In this document: one piece after another, positions 17,352-26,965 of the stretch
Layout: the number at the start of each line of letters is the position of its first letter
Numbering within the stretch: position 1 is the first letter of the stretch
Assembly: GCA_903892415.1 (NCBI GenBank)
Contig: CAITIQ010000669.1
Span: 22,529-86,528 of the forward strand
Reading direction: 5' to 3'
Length of the DNA stretch: 64,000 nucleotides
Origin: an uncultured delta proteobacterium
GTDB taxonomy: Bacteria; Myxococcota_A; Polyangia; Polyangiales; Polyangiaceae
Translations under genes and position numbers: made by a program
The notes under the pieces: model-generated
Told to the model about the DNA's origin: nothing
The model's database searches: none
Seen by the model: only the letters and a program-made list of their open reading frames with translations

Positions 17352-18722
17352 TCAAGCTTCATCGGGCTTGGGTATGACCTCCACCACCTCAGCCACGACG
17401 GTCCCCTGGGCGAAGTCGATCGCCAGCCGCTCTCCCGGCGCAAGCGCGGTAGCGTCGCGCACCAGGGTTCGGCCGGCACGCTTGCGCACTACTGCGTAGC
17501 CACGCGTGAGGACCGACAGAGGAGAAAGGGCCTCGAGCGCGGTAACCCGTCGCTCGACGGTGCTGCGTTCAACGTCGAGACGCGATCGGATGGCCTGATC
17601 CAAGCGCAACCGCAAGGTGCTTGGCATCGGCTTTGCGCGTTGCACCCGCATCTGCATCGCATGATTCATACGCTCGAGCTTCTGCCCAACGTCCAGCCGG
17701 AACGCCCGCAACACGCGCGTGGGATGTCGAGCGGACAATCGTCGCGATAGCTCCTGCATGTGCGTCTTCTGTTGACCAAGGCGGACCTTCTCCGCCAACT
17801 CCAACTCGCCGAAGAGCTCATCGGTGCGCTGCGAGGCGTCGCGCAGTTTGCGTTCCATCGAGCGGGTAAGTCGCTGGGCCGCCAGCTCCAGCTTGGTGGT
17901 TCGCGCGCGAGAATCTGCGACCACCAGCTCTGCGGCTTGAGAAGGAGTGGCCGCGCGAACATCCGCCGCAAGATCCACGAGCGTCGTATCCACCTCGTGA
18001 CCAACCGCGCTGACGATGGGCACTGGCGACGCAACCACCGCGCGAACCAACTCTTCCTCATTGAAGGGGGCCAGATCGTCCTGAGAGCCCCCACCGCGCC
18101 CGAGGATGACCACGTCAACCTCCGGATGGCGCAACAACTTGCTGAGAGCGCGCACCAAAGCCGCTGCTGCCCCGGCCCCTTGAACGGGCGCGGGCGAAAG
18201 TAGAATCCGCGCTGGTCCGCGTTCAAACGCAACCTTGACGATGTCATGCAACGCCGCGCCTTGGCCGCTCGTGACCACGCCGATCACCCGCGGATCGCTG
18301 GGGAGACGACGCTTGCGTGACGGGGCAAACAACCCCTCTGCGAGAAGCTTCGCCTTCAACTTCTCCAGCTGTTCCAGCAGCGCCCCCCGGCCCGCTGCCC
18401 GAACGCTCTCGACCACGAACTGCACGCGCCCACGTGGCGCCCAGAAGGTGATGCGACCGCTCACGATCACCTTGGCGCCTTCTACGATCAATCGACGAGA
18501 ACGCACCGGCCCGCTGCGATAAAGCACGCAGTCGATCGAGCCTTCTTCCTGGTCGTCTCGCAACGCGAAATAGGCGTGCCCGCTCTCGGCCCCTTTGAGC
18601 CCGGTCACGTCACCGCATACCTCGATGCCGGCCGTCTTCTTCTCCAGGTGGTTGCGCAGCGCTCGCCCAAGCTCGCTCACCGAGTAGATGCGTTTTGGGG
18701 GGCTCGCTTCAGCGTCCGTCAC
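17352..18722 (-). CDS. xseA: exodeoxyribonuclease VII large subunit
   Basis: This 456-residue nuclease subunit degrades single-stranded DNA together with XseB. The N-terminal OB-fold (residues 12-105) contains ICGDVTGL-like EVCGDVTGLKG and HAYFALRD. The catalytic core follows: GVVTSGQGAALHDI, VDVVILGRGGGSQDDL and SAVGHEVDTTLVDLAAD, all hallmark family motifs. A long coiled coil and the LTRGYAVVRK element close the protein. The start is GTG. xseB is not adjacent. It sits 42 bp downstream of a membrane-protein gene and 35 bp upstream of the cytochrome gene, so it may share an operon with kamDE. Confidence 0.96.
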   Translation of the reverse strand: MTDAEASPPKRIYSVSELGRALRNHLEKKTAGIEVCGDVTGLKGAESGHAYFALRDDQEEGSIDCVLYRSGPVRSRRLIVEGAKVIVSGRITFWAPRGRVQFVVESVRAAGRGALLEQLEKLKAKLLAEGLFAPSRKRRLPSDPRVIGVVTSGQGAALHDIVKVAFERGPARILLSPAPVQGAGAAAALVRALSKLLRHPEVDVVILGRGGGSQDDLAPFNEEELVRAVVASPVPIVSAVGHEVDTTLVDLAADVRAATPSQAAELVVADSRARTTKLELAAQRLTRSMERKLRDASQRTDELFGELELAEKVRLGQQKTHMQELSRRLSARHPTRVLRAFRLDVGQKLERMNHAMQMRVQRAKPMPSTLRLRLDQAIRSRLDVERSTVERRVTALEALSPLSVLTRGYAVVRKRAGRTLVRDATALAPGERLAIDFAQGTVVAEVVEVIPKPDEA

Positions 18723-18764
18723 AACACCATCATCTACCGCATCTCCGACGCAGAAGTTTGAAGT

Positions 18765-19937
18765 TCAGTGCGCAGTCTCGGAGGAGCCACGTTTGGCACG
18801 AGGTGCCTTATCGAGCGCGGAACGCATCGGCAAGACGAAGAGCCCCTCGAGCGCAACACGCTGAAAAAGTGGAGGAGGCTCGGTCAACGCGCCGCCGAGG
18901 AGCCGGGCCTGTTCGCGCAGGTCTACGTCGGCGTCGAGCGAAGAGTCGCGCACGTCGGAATCGAAGAAGGCTGGAGGAAGCAGCGACACGAACACCACTT
19001 CGACGGCATCCTGCCGCACCCAAGTTCCTTGGTAGTAGGTGACGGCGTTGCCAAAAATCTCCTGAAAATGAATGGGCCGCCACTCGAGCGGCCGATGCAA
19101 ATCCAGACGATGGCCACGAACCACGAGCGCATCATCGTCAACAAGCAGTGGACGACCAGCTTGGTCGGAAAGGACCATTCTTCCAACACACGTCGGGTCC
19201 CGACCGAGCAGCCGAGCGAGCAGCTCACGAAACGCGTGTGGTTCCACCACGACCGAACGACCGTCAGGCCCAGCCGCAAACAGCGCGTTGTCCTCGGAGC
19301 TAAGCAAGGCAGCGCGCACGAACAATTCCTCGAGCTCGTGCCTCTGGTCGGGTGCAACATTGGTCGCCACGGGCATCGTCCCGGCGGGCGTAGTGACCAA
19401 GGCGACCAAACGCTCGCGACTCCGGTTGGTGAGTAGGATCACCCCGAAACGGTCTTCGAGTCCGAGTTCACACAACGACTCCACGATAGCGCTCGGCCGA
19501 GGTGGCTCTCGTCGCTCGAGCGTCAGACTGTTCTCCTCGAGCACGAGGGCGCGGGCCTTCACCAGCTTGCGGGGCGCTCGACGGTGCTGCCGGAGCGCCA
19601 CGAGAGCAATGCCGCTCAACACGCCGAGCGAGAGCCCCAAGGCCAAAAGACGAACGAAGACGGCACCGAACGAGTTCGCTTGCGGCAACGTGAGAGCGCA
19701 GATCAAACCGACCCCAGCCGTGATCGCGCCGGCCACCCAAAGACGTATCGCGTGTCCGGAAGCGCCACGAGGAGCGAGCCGCTCGACGACGTCGAAGCTG
19801 ATGCGATCGCGGTCGAGACTGAAGGGCGCCGCCTCGGAGGCCGACGTCTCGTCAACAACCGCTGTCGAACGCGAGCGAGCCGCAGCCGTTCCGTCCGCGT
19901 CCCCCGCTTCCTTACGCACTGTCACGCTGTCGGCCAT
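18765..19937 (-). CDS. membrane protein with two central helices, unknown
   Basis: This is a 390-residue protein. The ATG at 19937 is preceded by CGGAGG, an ideal ribosome site, whereas the frame upstream has none. A charged, Ser/Ala-rich N-terminus leads to two adjacent transmembrane helices (about residues 65-115: VAGAITAGVGLICALTL and FVRLLALGLSLGVLSGIAL). A cytoplasmic part of about 260 residues follows, rich in acidic and hydrophobic patches and including GRSVVVEPHAFRELLARLLG. I recognise no family. It lies first in a minus-strand run ending in kamE. Confidence 0.72.
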   Translation of the reverse strand: MADSVTVRKEAGDADGTAAARSRSTAVVDETSASEAAPFSLDRDRISFDVVERLAPRGASGHAIRLWVAGAITAGVGLICALTLPQANSFGAVFVRLLALGLSLGVLSGIALVALRQHRRAPRKLVKARALVLEENSLTLERREPPRPSAIVESLCELGLEDRFGVILLTNRSRERLVALVTTPAGTMPVATNVAPDQRHELEELFVRAALLSSEDNALFAAGPDGRSVVVEPHAFRELLARLLGRDPTCVGRMVLSDQAGRPLLVDDDALVVRGHRLDLHRPLEWRPIHFQEIFGNAVTYYQGTWVRQDAVEVVFVSLLPPAFFDSDVRDSSLDADVDLREQARLLGGALTEPPPLFQRVALEGLFVLPMRSALDKAPRAKRGSSETAH

Positions 19938-20029
19938 CCAACCTCCGAGGGCCAGGCGAGAGCGTAGCACCCTATCGGCGATTGGGAAGACTAGGCCTCC
20001 AAGCGCTCGCATGCCACCTGAACGGCCAT

Positions 20030-20044
20030 TCCACCGAAGGTGGA
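20030..20044. repeat. GAA-loop hairpin, near copy of 8055-8069
   Basis: TCCACC-GAA-GGTGGA forms a 6 bp stem in the spacer after accC. The flanking CATT is shared with the element at 8055-8069; the two differ only at one compensated base pair. It lacks a T-run, so it is a poor intrinsic terminator. It may be a small dispersed repeat. Confidence 0.35.
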
Positions 20045-20116
20045 TTCAGCAATAAGAGTGACTCGTGCCCAGTCCCGGACAAGCGGCCGACGGCCCGCCT
20101 GGCCGAGTCTTTCGGG

Positions 20117-21625
20117 TCAGGACCCGAGGGTGCGCGCGCGGTGGTGGTGAACCCAGGGCGATACGGCCGTTGCGGAAGCATCGAAGCCGAACTTTGGCTC
20201 GCGCGACTCGTGGTGAACGGCCAGCGCAATGGCCGCGGCGATGCGCTCCTCATCATGCGAATCGAGATTGGCGTAGCCGAGCAGCTCAGCGCGGAAGCGG
20301 TCGATGAAACCGGTGTCGTATTTACCCTTCTGGAACTCAGGGTGGTCGAGCAGCTTTTGGTGAAACGCCAAGTTGGTGCGGATGCCCGTGACGACGTACT
20401 CCGAAAGCGCGCGCCGCATCCGTCGCAGGGCCTGCTCGCGAGTGGGCCCCCATACGCTGAGCTTCGCGATTTGCGGGTCGTAATGGCTCGGAACCTCCGC
20501 CCCAGCGTAGTAGCCGCCATCATCGCGTACCCATGCACCGTTCGGCGAACGCAGCGCCTCGATCGTCCCTGGGCTAGGTAGAAAGCCGGTTTGAGGGTCT
20601 TCGGCGTAGACGCGGCACTCGATCGCAGCGCCGCGTCGAGTGATGTCTTCCTGGCGGTAGCCTCGATTCTCACCTGCTGCCACGAGCACCATTTCACGGA
20701 CCAGGTCCACGCCGGTAATCCACTCGGTGATGGGATGTTCGACCTGTAGGCGGGTGTTCATCTCGAGGAAGTAGAAGCTCCCGTCTTCGCCCAGAAGGAA
20801 CTCGAACGTGCCGGCGGAGAAATAGCCCACGGCCGCAGCTCCGCGCACGCTCACCTCCCCCATCTTTGCCACCAACTCAGGCGTTGCCACCGGGCACGGA
20901 GTCTCCTCCACCACCTTCTGATGGCGCCGCTGGATCGAGCAGTCTCGCTCGAAGAGATGGACGATGTTTCCGTGTTGATCACCCAGCACTTGGATCTCGA
21001 CGTGCCGTGGATTGACGATGGCTTTCTCGATGTAGACCGTGCCGTTGCCGAACGATCGCAAGGCCTCGCTCTGGGCGCGTTCGAGGTTGTGCCCAAGCTC
21101 GGAAGCGTGGTGAACGAGGCGCATGCCTTTGCCACCTCCGCCCATCGCTGCTTTGAGCATGACCGGGTAGCCAACGCGCTCGGCTGTCGCGAGAGCCTCC
21201 TCGACCGTGTTGGCCGAACCTCCCGGTGTGATCGGAACCCCAGCGGCGGCCATCTTCTCTCGTGCGGCGGTCTTGGAGCCCATCGAGCGCATCGCCGAGG
21301 CCGGCGGCCCAATGAAGACGATACCGGCGTCATCGCACGCCTGTCTGAAGTCGGCGTTCTCGCTAAGGAAGCCGTAACCAGGGTGAATGGCGTCAGCACC
21401 ACTGCGCTTCGCAGCATCGATTACTTTGTCGATGCGGAGGTAGCTCTCCGAGGCAGCAGCTGGCCCTAGCGGCATGGCCTGATCGGCCATACGGACGTGC
21501 AAGGCTGCGCGGTCGGCGTCGCTGTAAACCGCGACAGCGCCGATGCCCATCTCGTGCAGAGTGCGGATAATTCGCACGGCGATCTCGCCGCGATTCGCAA
21601 TCAGGACTTTTCGAAACACCGTCAT
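20117..21625 (-). CDS. accC: biotin carboxylase subunit of acyl-CoA carboxylase
   Basis: This 502-residue ATP-grasp enzyme carboxylates the biotin of a carrier protein using bicarbonate and ATP. Visible motifs: KVLIANRGEIAVRIIRT at the N-terminus, HPGYGFLSENADF, the Gly-rich ATP loop GGGGKGMRLV, VEIQVLGDQHGN, ERDCSIQRRHQK, and the active-site block FLEMNTRLQVEHPITEW. The C-terminal domain has ECRVYAEDP and GIRTNL. No biotin-carrier (accB) or carboxyltransferase gene is close, so it may serve acetyl- or propionyl-CoA carboxylase with distant partners. It has no obvious operon partner and is separated from the next upstream gene by strong hairpins. Confidence 0.93.
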   Translation of the reverse strand: MTVFRKVLIANRGEIAVRIIRTLHEMGIGAVAVYSDADRAALHVRMADQAMPLGPAAASESYLRIDKVIDAAKRSGADAIHPGYGFLSENADFRQACDDAGIVFIGPPASAMRSMGSKTAAREKMAAAGVPITPGGSANTVEEALATAERVGYPVMLKAAMGGGGKGMRLVHHASELGHNLERAQSEALRSFGNGTVYIEKAIVNPRHVEIQVLGDQHGNIVHLFERDCSIQRRHQKVVEETPCPVATPELVAKMGEVSVRGAAAVGYFSAGTFEFLLGEDGSFYFLEMNTRLQVEHPITEWITGVDLVREMVLVAAGENRGYRQEDITRRGAAIECRVYAEDPQTGFLPSPGTIEALRSPNGAWVRDDGGYYAGAEVPSHYDPQIAKLSVWGPTREQALRRMRRALSEYVVTGIRTNLAFHQKLLDHPEFQKGKYDTGFIDRFRAELLGYANLDSHDEERIAAAIALAVHHESREPKFGFDASATAVSPWVHHHRARTLGS

Positions 21626-21688
21626 CTTCTACCAGAGCCGGACCGAGCGGTCAGCGCCCCTCTTTCGAGTGCTCAACCGCGAGCGGGC

Positions 21689-21734
21689 CACAAACGAAAG
21701 AAGCCCCGCTTGCGCGAGGCTTTTTTCGTTTGTG
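21689..21734. terminator. long bidirectional terminator hairpin
   Basis: CACAAACGAAAGAAGCC pairs with GGCTTTTTTCGTTTGTG and the stem continues inward, giving about 21 pairs with two mismatches around a short loop. The run of Ts on one arm and As on the other fits termination in both directions. It lies 50 bp beyond the stop of the giant metzincin gene, so it should end that transcript before accC. Confidence 0.8.
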
Positions 21735-21741
21735 ATGAGCA

Positions 21742-21765
21742 GCCTCACTCCGAGCGGAGTGAGGC
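21742..21765. terminator. perfect 10 bp GC-rich hairpin
   Basis: GCCTCACTCC-GAGC-GGAGTGAGGC is a perfect 10 bp stem with a 4 base loop, starting 19 bp after the metzincin stop codon. It stands in tandem with the hairpin at 21689-21734. Together they would give tight termination or protect the 3-prime end of a long, abundant messenger. Confidence 0.65.
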
Positions 21766-21784
21766 CCTCGTCAGACGTCTACGA

Positions 21785-24700
21785 TCAGTCGTAGATGCCC
21801 TTCATCGACGCGTCAGCCATGCGGAAGTCGTGCATCGTCTGACGGATGTAAGCCGGCAGCGGGATGTACTTCTCGAAGGCCACGCAAGCGAGGTTCGAAG
21901 AGCAGGTGCAACCGCTGTTGTCAGCTGCGCTGCAGGTCGGGTTGGGCGAGGTGCTGGAGACGTTCACGTCGAACAGCACCTGCGACTTGCCGTTCTCGAT
22001 GACCGGGATGTACCAAGTCGTGCCAGCAGCGCTGGTGAACTCGGTGGTCTCGTAGGCGTCCTTCAGCATGTTGTTGGCGTACTCGAGGACGCGAGCGCCG
22101 ATACCACGTTGAACGGTGCGGCCGTGGATGACCTCGGTGCCGTAGGTGCGGGCAACGTAGATCGGACCATCGGGGATGTGCAGTTCGATGCGGTTCTCGA
22201 AGCCGGGGTCGGTGTCAGCACCGATTTCCCAGATACCCATCATGTTGATCCAGTTTCGCTTCTGGTTCTCGGGGAGATACAGGAGCGTCTGGGCGACGAG
22301 CCAGGTCCACTGCTCCCAGCTAACCTGGGGGTCAACCGCGAGGGTGGTGGTCGGAGCGTCGGGGTTGTCGAGAGCGACGATCGCAGTCGGCTCGAGGTTG
22401 CCGTCGGACTCACAGATGGTGCCTTCGGGGCAACCGTACTGCGAGCAGAGCAGCTGATTTTCGCCGGGGAAGCAGATCGAGACTTCGGGGGTGAACCAGG
22501 TGGTCCAGCCGATGCCACCAACCGGATACTCTTCGCTGTCCACAACGGGGCCAGCGTTGGCGCCGCCCGTCGAGGCAACGCGGGTGCCCTTGATCCAGTC
22601 ATCACCGGTGAGGTTGTTTGCGAGGAAGCGACGGTAGCCATCCGGGAAGAGGTCGGCCATCGAGACTGCGCGGTAACGCGGATCGGTGAAGTCACCGAGC
22701 GAGTCACTGATGAAGTTATCGACCGACTCCGTGAGGAGGTACGGGGCGTACACCTTGTCGTAGTAGGAGCCTGCGTTGATGGTGTAGTCCGAGTCGAAGT
22801 CGCCTTGGCCTGAGCCGAGACGGTTCTCGACGACCTTACCGCCGAACGAGACCATGTCGTAGACGCCGGTCGCGCCGTTGAAGATGCTCACGTTGAGGCC
22901 GGTGGGAGCGCCGTTGTAGGCGTTCTCATCGGTCGAACGAAGGATGCGATCCTCTTCGGCGATCGAGCACATTGCGCCGGTGAGCGCGTTGCCGATCTTG
23001 CAACCAACCTGGTGTCCACCGGGCTGCGGCCGCTGGAACTGGTGGGTGAAGTGATCGAACGCGAGGCCGGAGGCGAGCACGTTCTCGGGGAAGAAGAAGT
23101 TGAAGAGACCAGCGCCTGCGCCTGCGTCGAAGTCGAGGCCGGAGGTCAGCATGATTTCGCGGTAGATGTTGGCGATGAGTCCGAGACCCTTCGCTGCATC
23201 GCGCATCTTCTCGTTGTAACGACCGAGCGTACGACCCGAAGCGCTGCGAACGCTGAAGGAGGTGCGACCGCGACGGTAGTTGTCGAAGATGTGGTTCACT
23301 TCTTGGGTCGTGATCAAGAAGTTGAAGAGCTCGTAGGGATCCGCGCCGTTGTCGTGGCGGAAGACTGCGAGGTTGCCGGTGTCAGCCCAACGGTCCGTTG
23401 CGAAGCCGTAGGGAGCGCGAATACGGTTCTGACGATCCACAGCGGGGCCGCCGCGATAGAAGGCACCAGCTTCGCCGCTCGTGGGCATGCGAAGTGAGTC
23501 GTAGGGAACGTAGTCAACCGGCACCGTGTCACAGCGGGTGGCCTTGCCATCCTGCGTGACAATCAGACCGTCGATCAGGGAGTCCCACTCGCCGTTCTTG
23601 CTGGTGTCCCAGTGGCGCGGCTTGAAGTCGTCAACGTTGACCTCTTGGCAATTGGAGATGAGGCCCATCTCGTCTTGCAGCTTCGAGTAGTGGATGGGGT
23701 TGCCACCGTTGCGAACCCAGGAGTAACCGAGGATGCCGCCAAAGTCGTCCATGACTCCGAACAGCGTGTCGGCGTTGCGGCCATCAGCGAGGTTGTCCTC
23801 ACCTTGTTGAACCGCAATGGTCTGACCGTAGAACATGCGTGCGGCGGCGAAGTCGTATGCGCCGAGGCCGATCATGTCTTGTGCGAGTTCACCGGCGTAA
23901 TCCATGACGGAGGACTGCTGGAACATGTACAGCAGGTTGTCCGTCTCGGTCTCGGTCGGCGGGTCGAAGTAGCGGGGACCAATGCAATCCTCGCCGTCGT
24001 CGCTCACGTTGATGCAGGTGCTGTCGACCGTGCCGTCCTTCGTGCGGAGCTGCCAGTACTGCGGGCGGTAACCCCAAGCAAAGGACGAGCTGACGAAGTT
24101 GTGGCGGTGACCGATGGAGTGACCCATCTCGTGGATGATGACGCCGTACTGGTACTTCTGAGCGAGGTACGTGCGAATTGCCTCGGCGTGCGCGAGTTGC
24201 TCGTCCTTGGTGGCAGCGCCCCAGGGACCGAACTTGCGCTCCATCACGTTCGCCATCTTGGTGTACGTGTGGGGCGTCGGCGACGACATGATTGCCTCGG
24301 AGTCGAGGATGCAGGCGCCGCGCGCGGCGAGAGCGTTCTCTCGTGCGTTGCGAAGGTCACGGCGGAGCGACGGGTTCAGGCTGCGCAGCACAGATGCGGT
24401 TGCAGCGCCAGCGCTGACACCGTTGCCCGCGACGAGCGAGGACTGCGCTGCTCCGATGTCAGCCTGGCTGAGCCCGGCCATCTTCATCATTGCAGGGGTG
24501 ATGAGCGAAGCTTCCGTCGGCGTGTCGAGGGCAGCCGTGCGGCGAGCCTCCACGTACGGACGGTTGACCGACTGCACGCTTGCGTCGGAGCGAATGGCGT
24601 TGAGGCCCTTCTCAGCCATGATCTTCTTGTGGAAGGTCTTCATCTCCTCGGTGACTTCGGGGAGTGCGGCTGCGTCGGCGCGCGGTGAGCCATTCTCGAG

Positions 24701-26920
24701 CGAGCGACCGTCGAACACGGCCGTCTGGCGACGAGTGACGGTCTCACGGTCTTGCGTACCGAGACCCTTGCTTGCACCAGCAGCGCTGGCCCAATCACGG
24801 ATGTAGGTGCCTTCGGTGATCTCGTCCGTGGAGATCTCACCCTTGATGTAGCGCATCGTGTCCACGTGACCCTGGCTTGCCAGGTCGTTCACGTGTGACC
24901 AGATGTTGATCGAGGCGTGGATCTTCTCGCCCGTTCGCGGGTCGTCAGCGTCCACCATGATGCCCCACGGAGACGGAGTCTGCGGGGTCTTGATCGTGTT
25001 GACTTGGTGATAGCGAAGATCGCCGATGCGCACGGTGAAGCCGTTGTCACAGGCCTCGAGCACCTTGTCGTCGACAGCACCCGGGTCGTCGTAGCGAGCA
25101 ACCCAGTTAGCATCACACATCGCCGCGGTCACACCCTCGGGCAGCACCTTGCGCGTGTCCTCGGCCTTGCCGGCGTCGGTCTTGAAGCGCTGGATGTCCT
25201 TGATGCATTCCGGTGAGTCCGTCGCCTCGACGGGGCTGTGACAGAGCGTCGCCATCTCATCCATCTTGGCGATGGAGATGACGCCGGCGCTGTAGCCACG
25301 CTTGGCTCCGAGGCTGTCCGCCTGCTTGTTGCAGAAGGAGAGGCGGTCTTCTGACCAGGGGGCAGCGCCGCCTGCGTCTTCGGCCCACACACCGATGGCG
25401 GCGCGACAATCGTCAACGTCGCGAGCGAGGGCGATTGCGTCCTCGTTCTCGTCCTGCTGACCGTAGTAAACCGGGAAGTCCGACCAGCACTTCGATTGCG
25501 CGTCGGCAACCGCGGTGCCCTTCAGCGTCTCCACGTTCATGCATTCGCCGTACTGAGCGGTACGAACGGAAGCGCGCATGGCAACGTCCCACTCGTTCGT
25601 GGCCCACTCGGTGCCCTCGAAGTAGTTCGGTGCGGAGCCCTTGGTGTAGTGCCAAACGATCGGCTTCTGCGTGCGCTTGACGTACGGCAAGGTGCACTTC
25701 TGCGAGAACTGATCGCACTGTGAACCAGCGCCTGCTGCTTCACACTCGTCAGCGGTTCCGTTCGGAGCATTTTCGCCAGCGGCGCAGGCTCCAACTTCAG
25801 TTCCGCAATCGCGGGTGGGCTCAAGCCCAGCCGGGGTCTTGTCGGAGGTGTAGCAAGGCAGTTCGCACTGTCCGGGGAAGTCAGCGCTCTCAACCCAGCC
25901 GGCCGGGCATTCCCCAGCTTGCTCTTGGTATGCGTGGTGCTTTTCCCAGATGTTGTAGCGGGCTGCGAAGCGGCGCCACTGCTTGTCCACGATGCCGTAG
26001 TTTCGGGCGTAGCCGAAACGCTCACCGTAGAAGATACCGAAGGCGTCGAACTTCTGGCCGGTCCAGTCGGCCGGCTCGTAGTCGCTGGCCTCAACACGAC
26101 GGAAACCCATGCGCAGCGTGAGTTCGGTCGGGTTGCAGTTACCGGACGGATTGCTGCCGCCGAGGATGTCGTTCGGCAGGAAGCAAGCCGGGTAGGAGTC
26201 GATGCCCCAGCCCAGGTGCGAGAGGTCAATCTGGCCAGGCGTTGCGAGCGCCTTGGTGGTGACGTCGAAGTAGCCCTCGTCCAGAGCGAACTCGGGTGCA
26301 TCCGGATCGTTCGGGTCGTTGACGTACCAGGAGAGCGGCTCGTAGGTGATACCGCCGAAGATGCCCATGAGCGACAGCGTGTCGAAGTCGTAGGCGTCTA
26401 CGTTGAGGTTGCGAGACCAATCCACGCGCATGTGGGTCCGTTGGTCCCACGGGCGGTCCGAAGTGTTCTCGACGATGACGTTGCCTTCTTCGCCCGTGCT
26501 CGGGTTGTAGTCCCGGCGGATATCGAAGTGGCTGAGGATGGGGAACGCGTAGGCAAGTTGACCGTCGACGCTGCTTGCGCCGTCGCCCTTGCCGTCTGCT
26601 CCGTCGATGCGGTTGTAGACAATGCGGCCAAGGAGGAAGTCCTCGGTCACCTGCCACTTAATGACCGTCGGGTTCTGCGCGTAGGTCGAGGTGAAAAGAC
26701 CGTCCTGCGAAGCACCGTAGGCGACGTCGGTGACGACCACGCGAGCATAGAAGCTCGGGTCATCAGCGGTGCCTTGGAAGTCCTCGCCTACGAAGAACGA
26801 CTTTGGCATTTGGTTCGGTTGAGTCCGGATAATGGGGGCACGCTCTTCCGCGCATCCCCAGGATCCTCCGGCAGCGAGGCCTAACATGCCTACGCTGACC
26901 GCCCGCATCCACATTCTCAT
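21785..26920 (-). CDS. giant metzincin-type zinc metalloprotease lipoprotein
   Basis: This is a 1711-residue exported protein. The ATG at 26920 has a perfect AAGGAGG site 9 bp upstream. The signal peptide ends in a lipobox-like SWGC (Cys23), so lipid anchoring is likely but the box is not ideal. The zinc-binding motif HExxHxxGxxH is complete: His930, Glu931, His934, Gly937, His940, followed by NFVSSSF. A Met-turn-like SVMDYAGEL comes about 75 residues later. This arrangement resembles the DUF4953/DUF5117-type metzincins. The N-terminal 900 residues are beta-rich, with a Cys-rich insert near residue 345. It is isolated, flanked by a 556 bp spacer and by tandem hairpins. The substrate is unknown. 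Confidence 0.87.
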   Translation of the reverse strand: MRMWMRAVSVGMLGLAAGGSWGCAEERAPIIRTQPNQMPKSFFVGEDFQGTADDPSFYARVVVTDVAYGASQDGLFTSTYAQNPTVIKWQVTEDFLLGRIVYNRIDGADGKGDGASSVDGQLAYAFPILSHFDIRRDYNPSTGEEGNVIVENTSDRPWDQRTHMRVDWSRNLNVDAYDFDTLSLMGIFGGITYEPLSWYVNDPNDPDAPEFALDEGYFDVTTKALATPGQIDLSHLGWGIDSYPACFLPNDILGGSNPSGNCNPTELTLRMGFRRVEASDYEPADWTGQKFDAFGIFYGERFGYARNYGIVDKQWRRFAARYNIWEKHHAYQEQAGECPAGWVESADFPGQCELPCYTSDKTPAGLEPTRDCGTEVGACAAGENAPNGTADECEAAGAGSQCDQFSQKCTLPYVKRTQKPIVWHYTKGSAPNYFEGTEWATNEWDVAMRASVRTAQYGECMNVETLKGTAVADAQSKCWSDFPVYYGQQDENEDAIALARDVDDCRAAIGVWAEDAGGAAPWSEDRLSFCNKQADSLGAKRGYSAGVISIAKMDEMATLCHSPVEATDSPECIKDIQRFKTDAGKAEDTRKVLPEGVTAAMCDANWVARYDDPGAVDDKVLEACDNGFTVRIGDLRYHQVNTIKTPQTPSPWGIMVDADDPRTGEKIHASINIWSHVNDLASQGHVDTMRYIKGEISTDEITEGTYIRDWASAAGASKGLGTQDRETVTRRQTAVFDGRSLENGSPRADAAALPEVTEEMKTFHKKIMAEKGLNAIRSDASVQSVNRPYVEARRTAALDTPTEASLITPAMMKMAGLSQADIGAAQSSLVAGNGVSAGAATASVLRSLNPSLRRDLRNARENALAARGACILDSEAIMSSPTPHTYTKMANVMERKFGPWGAATKDEQLAHAEAIRTYLAQKYQYGVIIHEMGHSIGHRHNFVSSSFAWGYRPQYWQLRTKDGTVDSTCINVSDDGEDCIGPRYFDPPTETETDNLLYMFQQSSVMDYAGELAQDMIGLGAYDFAAARMFYGQTIAVQQGEDNLADGRNADTLFGVMDDFGGILGYSWVRNGGNPIHYSKLQDEMGLISNCQEVNVDDFKPRHWDTSKNGEWDSLIDGLIVTQDGKATRCDTVPVDYVPYDSLRMPTSGEAGAFYRGGPAVDRQNRIRAPYGFATDRWADTGNLAVFRHDNGADPYELFNFLITTQEVNHIFDNYRRGRTSFSVRSASGRTLGRYNEKMRDAAKGLGLIANIYREIMLTSGLDFDAGAGAGLFNFFFPENVLASGLAFDHFTHQFQRPQPGGHQVGCKIGNALTGAMCSIAEEDRILRSTDENAYNGAPTGLNVSIFNGATGVYDMVSFGGKVVENRLGSGQGDFDSDYTINAGSYYDKVYAPYLLTESVDNFISDSLGDFTDPRYRAVSMADLFPDGYRRFLANNLTGDDWIKGTRVASTGGANAGPVVDSEEYPVGGIGWTTWFTPEVSICFPGENQLLCSQYGCPEGTICESDGNLEPTAIVALDNPDAPTTTLAVDPQVSWEQWTWLVAQTLLYLPENQKRNWINMMGIWEIGADTDPGFENRIELHIPDGPIYVARTYGTEVIHGRTVQRGIGARVLEYANNMLKDAYETTEFTSAAGTTWYIPVIENGKSQVLFDVNVSSTSPNPTCSAADNSGCTCSSNLACVAFEKYIPLPAYIRQTMHDFRMADASMKGIYD

Positions 26921-26945
26921 CGGCTTGTCCTCCTTGATACATCCA

Positions 26946-26965
26946 GAGCTCGGCACCCCGAGCTC
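26946..26965. promoter_or_regulatory. inverted repeat in leader of metzincin gene
   Basis: GAGCTCGG-CACC-CCGAGCTC is a perfect 8 bp inverted repeat whose near edge is 25 bp upstream of the metzincin ATG and just upstream of its ribosome-binding site. It could be an operator or a 5-prime leader hairpin affecting translation. Confidence 0.45.

Noticed and set aside
21497..22813. 438-codon plus-strand frame over accC start and metzincin end
   Set aside because: It crosses the tandem terminators and lies antisense to two well-supported genes.
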